Assembly: GCA_033391075.1 (NCBI GenBank)
Contig: JAWPMV010000005.1
Span: 1 to 64,000, forward strand
DNA: 64,000 nt
Reading direction: 5' to 3'
Source of the DNA: Bacteroidia bacterium
GTDB taxonomy: Bacteria; Bacteroidota; Bacteroidia; J057
The position numbers and the translations under genes were made by a program. This document shows, piece by piece, positions 55,167-61,611 of this stretch. Each line of letters starts with the position of its first letter. Position 1 is the first letter of the stretch. The notes beneath the pieces were generated by a model that did not search any database, was not told where the DNA came from, and was given only the letters and a program-made list of their open reading frames with translations.

Positions 55167-56182
55167 TGAGTATGACACAACTCTGCCGCGTGTTTGGCCG
55201 ACATCGTCAGGCCTGGTATCGAGCCACCCTGACTAAAGAGCGTCAAGATATGCAGGAGCTACTGATCCTGGAGAAAGTTCGGCGCATCCGCAAGGAACTT
55301 CCTCGCATGGGAACAGAAAAGCTCCACGTCTGTTTGAAGCATTTTTATCGGGATCACTACATCAAAATGGGTCGAGATCGGCTGAATCGAATTCTGAAGT
55401 CAGCGGGTTTATTGGTTCCCAAGCACAGCCGTAGAGCGCGTACAACGCATTCCCGGCACAGATTCCGGAAATACGCCAACCTGATCAAGGGGCTGCAACC
55501 TGCTCGAGCTAATGAGCTCTGGGTCAGTGATATAACCTACATATCTGTAGGCGGATACTTCTGTTATCTCAGCCTGGTAACAGATGCTTACTCTCGTAAG
55601 ATCGTTGGCTGGAATCTGGGCAGAACGCTCGAAGCCAAGGGCCCTATAGCTGCCCTAAACATGGCCATTAAGCAGCGAAAGGATCCTAAGCAAACCCTCA
55701 TCCATCATTCTGATAGAGGCATCCAATACTGCTCTCATGCTTATGTGGAAATCCTGGAAGAAAACCAGATACAAATTAGTATGACAGAGGGAGAATCCTA
55801 TGAAAATGCCATTGCTGAACGGGTCAATGGGATGCTCAAGAATGAGGTGTTTATGACACAAGGCTTCCCCAATTTTGAACTGGCCCTGGCAGAAGTACAA
55901 AGAGGTATCAAAGCCTACAATACCCTGATGCCACATAGATCCTGTGATATGCTAACACCAGCTAAGGCGCACAAAAAGAAAGGTGTGCTCAAAAGAAGAT
56001 GGAAGGACTATCGCAAACTCAAACTTCAGGCCCTGGATTACGAACGAGACTCCCACGATCCAGTATCGTCCGTCTCTCCTCCCCTGCCCCGCAAGACGCC
56101 AGACACAGAGTCCGGGAGGAGAATGAATACCTTTTTGAATCTTGAACAATCAATTAAAAACAGTCCGAATAATCCAGGGTAA
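55166..56182 (+). CDS. IS3-family transposase OrfB (DDE integrase domain)
   Basis: The 338-aa frame starts at GTG 55166 (ATG 55172 is an alternative), but the active form is probably the OrfAB frameshift product. A short N-terminal HTH_21-like helical region (RRIRKELPRMGTEKLHVCL) precedes the rve integrase core. The catalytic DDE residues lie in LWVSDITYIS, IHHSDRGIQYCS and ENAIAERVNG. The C-terminal tail after about residue 300 (PLPRKTPDTESGRR) is proline-rich and beyond the core. No internal stop or frameshift was seen. Confidence 0.92.
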   Translation: MSMTQLCRVFGRHRQAWYRATLTKERQDMQELLILEKVRRIRKELPRMGTEKLHVCLKHFYRDHYIKMGRDRLNRILKSAGLLVPKHSRRARTTHSRHRFRKYANLIKGLQPARANELWVSDITYISVGGYFCYLSLVTDAYSRKIVGWNLGRTLEAKGPIAALNMAIKQRKDPKQTLIHHSDRGIQYCSHAYVEILEENQIQISMTEGESYENAIAERVNGMLKNEVFMTQGFPNFELALAEVQRGIKAYNTLMPHRSCDMLTPAKAHKKKGVLKRRWKDYRKLKLQALDYERDSHDPVSSVSPPLPRKTPDTESGRRMNTFLNLEQSIKNSPNNPG

Positions 56183-56243
56183 GAGTAAAAAAACTTGCTT
56201 TTCACGCGACAAATCTGGTTGACACACAAATCATCGAATTCAA

Positions 56244-56624
56244 TTATGTCTGCAACAATCCATCTTCCTGATAGAGTTTAACTGATCTTTTTACCAGGTC
56301 CCGGAGGTTATTCACAAATTCTTCATCCATTTTTTTGATATGGAAGCAGGATTTGCCTTTGAGAGCCTTTTGCAAATTCTCAGGCAATTCCCCCAATTTC
56401 TCTTTGTGTGTATAACAGGGAAAAAAATAAAAGCGGACATCTTTAGCCTTCGGAGCAACGGTAGAGAAATAAATTCCTTCAACTTTTTTCTTGCCCTGCA
56501 TGGCCTCTATGGTTCCCGAAACTTCAAATTTTTCGTAGGAATCAACATTTATTTTCAAAACTTCCAGATGCTCTTTCAGCATATCTACAAGTTTCTCTCT
56601 TATTTCCTGAATATCAGTTATCAT
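56244..56624 (-). CDS. Hypothetical protein, possibly DUF1801-like
   Basis: This 126-aa cytoplasmic protein shows an alternating N-terminal helix (ITDIQEIREKLVDMLKEHL), a beta-rich middle (VEGIYFSTVAPKAKDVRFYFFPCYTH) and a C-terminal segment (LGELPENLQKALKGKSCFHIK). The last segment recalls the DUF1801/YdhG fold of small alpha/beta proteins. I would not assign a function. It lies 5 bp downstream of the VOC gene on the same strand, so it belongs to the AraC-VOC operon. Its stop is about 60 bp from the IS3 end. Confidence 0.6.
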   Translation of the reverse strand: MITDIQEIREKLVDMLKEHLEVLKINVDSYEKFEVSGTIEAMQGKKKVEGIYFSTVAPKAKDVRFYFFPCYTHKEKLGELPENLQKALKGKSCFHIKKMDEEFVNNLRDLVKRSVKLYQEDGLLQT

Positions 56625-56629
56625 ATCTA

Positions 56630-57061
56630 TTAGTGTTGATCGATTAAAATGGAATTTTCATCTGGATCGAGCAAAACAAAAGAGCAAGGGCCTCTTTCTT
56701 GTTCGATTCCTCTTTCAAATGAAGTGGATATCCCCTCCTGCTTTAATATTTTGTAAACTCCCCTAGCCTCTGTAGGATTGAAAGTCAAGGTGTTAGACGG
56801 GAAAAAATCCTGAAATAATCCGATTCTACATTCTCCATTTGAGAGAATTATCCATTTTTCTTCTACACTACCCATACCTTCCAGGGGTTTAAAACCCAGT
56901 TTTGTATAGAAATCATAGGATTTTCGAACATCTTTTACGCTTAAAGAAAGGCTGTATTGTCCCAGATCTGAACCCATTTGCCCGGAATAATCTGGAAAAG
57001 TAAAGGCAAGAAATAGCGCAGTACAGAGGCTAATCGCTAAAAGGGGAATTCTAAGATTCAT
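56630..57061 (-). CDS. VOC (glyoxalase-fold) protein with N-terminal membrane segment
   Basis: ATG 57061 was chosen because it overlaps the stop of the upstream AraC-type gene as ATGA, a typical coupled start; an in-frame extension upstream would lie inside that gene. The 143-aa protein has a hydrophobic N-terminal segment (IPLLAISLCTALFLAF), probably a signal or anchor. A VOC domain follows: YSLSLSVKDVRKSYDFYTKLGF, KWIILSNGECRIGLFQ and FVLLDPDENSILIDQ. Metal-ligand positions are partly conserved (Glu in the last strand is Asn/Asp here). Substrate is unknown. Confidence 0.8.
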   Translation of the reverse strand: MNLRIPLLAISLCTALFLAFTFPDYSGQMGSDLGQYSLSLSVKDVRKSYDFYTKLGFKPLEGMGSVEEKWIILSNGECRIGLFQDFFPSNTLTFNPTEARGVYKILKQEGISTSFERGIEQERGPCSFVLLDPDENSILIDQH

Positions 57062-57960
57062 CTTTTGAGTTTTTTTATAGGTACACGACATTTGAGATTG
57101 AAACGATCCCAGCCTATCTCCTCTGGTCCCTGGATAAACTCTTCTAAAGCAGGATAATGTATGGGTACATAGTCGCTAAGGGGTAACCAGTCTCGGTAGA
57201 GGTAATCCCAGGCTTTTGCTACCTCTTCCAGATTCCCTTCTAGCTGTACCGTCGCATAATCTGCTTCAGGAATCAAGCCAAATTCAAGGCCTTCAACTGA
57301 AGGGTATTCCTGTTCAATTCGAAGAGCAAAATCGTATCGATACTTGCTGGCTGGCGTAACTTCCGGATTATCGATTGACATGCCAAATCTTCGTAAAGGA
57401 CCCTTTATTTCGATTTGATTTTCTGCTGCCCATTCCATCAATTCCAGATATTTTTCCACCAGTCCCGAACCATCTGCTCCGAAAATTGCTTTTCCGTAGA
57501 CGATAGGAATAGCTGCTAATCTTTCAAGCTCAACAGTAAAATCGGCTTTACTCGATTTTCTACTGTTTTCAATGTGAAGGTAAAAGTCATTGGGACTAAA
57601 CTCTTGATAAATCCTGCTATTGTGAAGTTCTTTGTTCTTGCGAAAGGCACTGGGGCTGATTTGAAAACGAGTCTTGAATTGGCGGGAGAAGTTTTCTATG
57701 GAGGCAAAACCACTTTCAAATGCAATATCCGAAATCTTTAAATTGGGTCTATACTTTAGCAAGAATATGGCTTTCTCCAGCCTTAGCCGCTTGATTGAAT
57801 CATAGGGTGATTCTCCCGTTAGAGCCTTGAAAATCCTGTGAAAATGAAAGAGAGAAAAATTGCTGATTTCTGCCAGAGATTTGATATCAATATCCTCGCT
57901 TAAATGCTCATCTATGTGTTTCAAGGCTTGGTTGATGCGAGTTTGGTAGTAGGATTTCAA
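57058..57960 (-). CDS. AraC-type regulator with GyrI-like effector domain
   Basis: The 300-aa frame starts at TTG 57960; a stop lies five codons upstream and there is no ATG before the conserved N-terminus, so TTG is the probable start. The N-terminal AraC DNA-binding domain spans about 1-105 (SLAEISNFSLFHFHRIFKAL and IAFESGFASIENFSRQFK). The C-terminal domain (about 135-300) is GyrI-like/SOUL-type, with LAAIPIVYGKA, GLIPEADYATVQLEG and YRDWLPLSDY. This Rob/SoxS-like fusion binds small hydrophobic molecules or drugs. It overlaps the VOC gene by four bases and likely regulates its own operon. Confidence 0.88.
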   Translation of the reverse strand: MKSYYQTRINQALKHIDEHLSEDIDIKSLAEISNFSLFHFHRIFKALTGESPYDSIKRLRLEKAIFLLKYRPNLKISDIAFESGFASIENFSRQFKTRFQISPSAFRKNKELHNSRIYQEFSPNDFYLHIENSRKSSKADFTVELERLAAIPIVYGKAIFGADGSGLVEKYLELMEWAAENQIEIKGPLRRFGMSIDNPEVTPASKYRYDFALRIEQEYPSVEGLEFGLIPEADYATVQLEGNLEEVAKAWDYLYRDWLPLSDYVPIHYPALEEFIQGPEEIGWDRFNLKCRVPIKKLKR

Positions 57961-58600
57961 ATTGTGTTGTGATTAATGAGTTTAACTGCCTAAGATAAAG
58001 ACTATTGATTATTCAGGTATATCTGTAGCTTGAGTCAGGCTCAAGAAAGGAAATCTTGTGGGGAAAATAGCTCGTATTCTGCTCTCCCTCCCTACCCTAT
58101 TTCAGCAATTCAAATACTTACTTTACAGAAGGAGCTTCTTTTCACAGTTCATCCTATAAATCCTCTGATTATCTGTAAATTACGAGTATTGAATAAGTAG
58201 GAAATCATGAATTTATCCTCTAAAAAGTTGCAAAAATTTCAGGATTATTGAAGAATCAGAGCATGCAAATTTCCGACTAAATTAAACACCTATTTAATTA
58301 ATAATCAGCTTATTATCCCCGGTATTTTTTAATTGTCAATTAATTAACCGTTTACATCTGGATATTCTCTCTCCAGCAACAGATAATGACTATCAAAACA
58401 TATTTTCAACCAGACTATAAGTGATTTTACCTAGTTTTAGAATCTAGAATATTTGATTTTTCAAATAAAACCCCCTTACCTCATTTCTATTTTCTCTTGT
58501 TGTGCTAAACAGATTTTTCTGTTGATAAATCAGTAATCCACGAAAGGATTTTGGATAAGGAACTTCTATTCCTATATGCAACGCCTAAGATAATATTGTA
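57961..58600. other. 640-bp divergent AT-rich region
   Basis: The region separates the divergent AraC-type gene and the TPR/TolB-like gene and must contain both promoters. It is AT-rich with no coding frame longer than about 15 codons of interest. No strong hairpin or direct repeat was found. Confidence 0.5.
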
Positions 58601-60217
58601 ATGCCTAAGTTAACCGACGAAATTCGCCTGCTCCTTGAGCAGAATCAAGTTTTGCAGGCAAAAGAAAGACTTTCTTCAGTATTAAAAAATGGGAAAGAGG
58701 AAGTCTATGCGCATTCTTTAACATTCGCCTATACTGAACCAAATAAGGCTAAACATAGAAAGAGATCAAGCTCCAGCTCCAGGCAGCCGGATAATGATCC
58801 CGAACTAATCCTCAGCTTTCTTGACCAATTGGAAAGTGATGAAGAGGAAATGCTTGAATTTTTGTCATTCATCGAACTTGCCGATCAATATGAAAGGTCT
58901 GGAAAATGGCAGGAAGGCAAAAGAGCATATGAACAAGCCCTGGACAAACATTTAGACTCTTTCTACATCAGCAAACAAGACATTGATTCGAGAATTTATC
59001 TCTGCAATGAATCCATAGCGATAGAGCAACAACTGCAACAAGGCGATCATTTTTTTGAGGAGAAAGATTGGAGATCCGCGAAGAAATCCTATTCAGATGC
59101 ACTAGAACTGATTGGACAAAGGATTGGCTTTGAAGTGGAAAACATACAACACAAGCTTGTAATATGTAATCAGGGCATTTGGTTCAAAGAATACATAGAC
59201 CTGGCAAATGTCTATTTAACCCAAAACAAATGGAGCCTGGCTATAGAATATTTTCAAAATGCCCTGAAAGTACATAGAGAGGAATTTTACCTAACAGAAA
59301 TTGAAATCAAGCGCTGGATTGAGAACTGCATGTTGAGAAATCAGTCTAAGAAACAAAAACAACTATTATCCCCTGCCCTTATGCAAAATTTAAAATCTTA
59401 CCTCATTCCTATTTTAGGAATAATTGGTATCCTCATTATTTATATCTACTTCCCTAAACTGGATGCGTATTTTGAAAACAAGAAGGAAAGTCAAGCGATT
59501 ACATACAATGAACAATCCGGTGTCACAGTTGAGTTTGTCAAATCTCAAGATACACTCGCGGCGCTTGATATTGAGATGATGGATGATTCTGTTTATACCG
59601 ATTCTGGGGAGGCTACAGAGTTTTTGGCTGAGGAATTAGAAGTTGAAGAGTCTTTAGCAAATCCTGCAGAAGAAATTGTCGCAGAAGAACTCCCCGAGAT
59701 CCAAATCCCCAGTATTCCTAGCTATACCCCTTCTCCAGGTGAGATCAAACGTTTGATCAAAGCAGACGAGGAAAAGGCTGAAAAAGCAGAAGCCGAGCAG
59801 AAAGTTGAAACCTTTCAAAAGGGAAGAATTGCGATTATACCTTTCTGCCATGACCTGAAAGATGAGTCTTTCGCCAAGCGAATTTATATGGATGCGCTAT
59901 TTGTCGTCCGGACAAATATGAATACCGATCAAACTACTGTTTCCAAAAATCTGGTACAGAATACTGTAGAGAGTCTGGGCTACCTCAAGAAGAATGTCTG
60001 CTATGAAAAACCGGCCATGGACATAGCTAAAGCCCTTCAGGCAGAAAGTATTCTTTCTGGAAAAATCGTTCAGTTACCTAATTCCCAAATACAAGTTTCT
60101 TGTGGAATTCTTCATATCCCTAGTCTTAGAAGCAGTAAAGAAATAGTGCTTGTAGATCATGATTTCCAAAGGTTAAGAAACAAACTAAAAAAAGAGATAC
60201 AACAGGTTTTTAATTAA
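58601..60217 (+). CDS. TPR protein with single TM helix and TolB-like periplasmic domain
   Basis: The 538-aa protein has a short helical N-terminus (about 1-35), a Ser-rich linker (HRKRSSSSSRQ), and cytoplasmic TPR-like helical pairs (about 90-255) with repeats such as YERSGKWQEGKRAYEQALDK and NVYLTQNKWSLAIEYFQNAL. One transmembrane helix follows (about 264-286), then an acidic linker (about 340-400). The extracytoplasmic C-terminal domain begins RIAIIPFCHDL, a TolB/FlgO-like nucleotide-enzyme-associated beta-alpha fold. No catalytic motif is seen. It is 5 bp from the next gene, which begins with a related TolB-like domain, suggesting a complex across the inner membrane. Confidence 0.7.
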   Translation: MPKLTDEIRLLLEQNQVLQAKERLSSVLKNGKEEVYAHSLTFAYTEPNKAKHRKRSSSSSRQPDNDPELILSFLDQLESDEEEMLEFLSFIELADQYERSGKWQEGKRAYEQALDKHLDSFYISKQDIDSRIYLCNESIAIEQQLQQGDHFFEEKDWRSAKKSYSDALELIGQRIGFEVENIQHKLVICNQGIWFKEYIDLANVYLTQNKWSLAIEYFQNALKVHREEFYLTEIEIKRWIENCMLRNQSKKQKQLLSPALMQNLKSYLIPILGIIGILIIYIYFPKLDAYFENKKESQAITYNEQSGVTVEFVKSQDTLAALDIEMMDDSVYTDSGEATEFLAEELEVEESLANPAEEIVAEELPEIQIPSIPSYTPSPGEIKRLIKADEEKAEKAEAEQKVETFQKGRIAIIPFCHDLKDESFAKRIYMDALFVVRTNMNTDQTTVSKNLVQNTVESLGYLKKNVCYEKPAMDIAKALQAESILSGKIVQLPNSQIQVSCGILHIPSLRSSKEIVLVDHDFQRLRNKLKKEIQQVFN

Positions 60218-60222
60218 TCCAC

Positions 60223-61596
60223 ATGCCCTATCCAATTATCAATAATCGCTATAGCCATTATTGCGTCTACGCCTTTCTATTTTGGCAATTTCTAGTATGC
60301 CCAACTGCTTATTCTCAAACAGAAGCCGCCGAAAATAATCGTGCAGCAGATCCTTTAAAAATTACTGTCCTGCCATTTTGCGAAGAATTATCTTCACAGG
60401 ATACAGGGACTGATCTCAATTCATTTGAAATGTATGATGCCATCATGGCATCCATCAAGGTTTTCTATGATTGTGCGGATCCCCTAGAGTGGGTGAGCAA
60501 AAACGGGATGGGTAACTCTGTTAGCACTTCTCTGCTCAAAAGCAGGGATAATGAAAGAGGCAATACTTCCTGTGAGCAGGATGCTTCGATCAATATTTGT
60601 GAGAGTGTAAATACAGACCTGATGGTCAGAGGTGAATACCTGATCAGTGATGATAAATCCGTTGAGGTCTATTATTCTTATGAAAATTGCAAAGGAATCT
60701 ATTCTTCCCAAATAGAATACCTCAGCAGTCAGCCTATCGTTGGCTCCCTTGATGATCTACCCAGTCTGTACAATACAGTTGGCCAGGCTATTCAAAAAGA
60801 TTTGCAAAAATTTCTGGATTGCAAGTCCGGAATGACGACCATTGAGCTCAGCAATAATATGCGTGAGGCCAAGGAATTTTTTCACCAGGGAGATGAGAGT
60901 GTCCTCAATTATTTAAAATCAATCGAGCTATTTGAGAAGGTTGAAGCTTCCCAACATGATCTCCCGGATGCAAAGTATCATTTGGGTCTGGCTTATTTTT
61001 CTTTAGGAGAATATGAGAAGGCCAAAAACTATTTTGTGCAACTGGAGGCATATAAGGATGCGGAGGAGTACACACTCTACTGTGATCTTGAAGCAAAGCC
61101 TGCGATTTGGTATAACAATCCTCAGAGGAGAAGAATGTGGTGGGACAATATTAATAGTGACTGGAAAAAAGCTATTTGTTCTCAGGTATTCCATTTGCCT
61201 GTCACTGAAGTTCCACCGGATCAGAAACTGGATTCCTTGTTCAACATAAGTTCCTTGCAACTAGAGCGAGTACCTTTAGCTGATATAAAAGGGATACAGG
61301 CTCTGACCAAACTTACGCAACTGAGTTTTTTCAAAACAGAGCTTAGAACATTGGATGGCATAGAGAGTCTTGTAAATCTGGGGCAAATTTCTCTGAATAA
61401 TAACAAAATCGAATCCCTCAAAGAGTTAAAAGAATTGCCGCTGCTTACCCGAATTTATTGTAGGAATAATCCCCTGGAGAGCCTGGAAGGGGTGGAAAAC
61501 ATGGCTCCCAATCGATCCGTAATTTTTTGCGGAGGGAGTGTCTCAAATAAAGAGATGAAAAGAATCAGATCCTTAGGAATAAAAGTTCAGCCCTAA
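60223..61596 (+). CDS. Secreted TolB-like/TPR/leucine-rich-repeat protein
   Basis: The 457-aa protein has a signal peptide (about 1-31, ending AYSQ). The first domain (about 44-195) begins KITVLPFCEEL, parallel to the RIAIIPFCHDL domain of the previous gene, and has several Cys. A TPR stretch follows (about 225-285: AKYHLGLAYFSLGEYEKAKNYF). The C-terminal 120 residues form internalin-like leucine-rich repeats: LTKLTQLSFFKTELRTLDG, LVNLGQISLNNNKIESLK and LPLLTRIYCRNNPLESLEG. All three modules are protein-binding; no enzyme signature is visible. It should be periplasmic and sits 15 bp before the TonB receptor gene. Confidence 0.72.
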   Translation: MPYPIINNRYSHYCVYAFLFWQFLVCPTAYSQTEAAENNRAADPLKITVLPFCEELSSQDTGTDLNSFEMYDAIMASIKVFYDCADPLEWVSKNGMGNSVSTSLLKSRDNERGNTSCEQDASINICESVNTDLMVRGEYLISDDKSVEVYYSYENCKGIYSSQIEYLSSQPIVGSLDDLPSLYNTVGQAIQKDLQKFLDCKSGMTTIELSNNMREAKEFFHQGDESVLNYLKSIELFEKVEASQHDLPDAKYHLGLAYFSLGEYEKAKNYFVQLEAYKDAEEYTLYCDLEAKPAIWYNNPQRRRMWWDNINSDWKKAICSQVFHLPVTEVPPDQKLDSLFNISSLQLERVPLADIKGIQALTKLTQLSFFKTELRTLDGIESLVNLGQISLNNNKIESLKELKELPLLTRIYCRNNPLESLEGVENMAPNRSVIFCGGSVSNKEMKRIRSLGIKVQP

Positions 61597-61611
61597 TTAT
61601 ACATTACTATT

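Larger units (their letters stand above)
54710..56225 (+). mobile_element. IS3-family insertion sequence
   Basis: The element contains the two overlapping transposase frames of the IS3 family with an intact frameshift site. Imperfect terminal inverted repeats are suggested by GTCAAAGGTCTTGCGCTG on the left (from about 54712) and the complement of CACGCGACAAATCTGGTTGAC on the right (to about 56223). They share GTCAA, TTG and CGC blocks. Exact ends and a target duplication could not be fixed by eye. Nothing looks degraded, so it may still be mobile. Confidence 0.75.

Noticed and set aside
58207-58251. A 14-codon frame (MNLSSKKLQKFQDY) resembling a peptide-precursor leader
   Set aside because: It ends at TGA without a core peptide and no modification enzyme gene is nearby.
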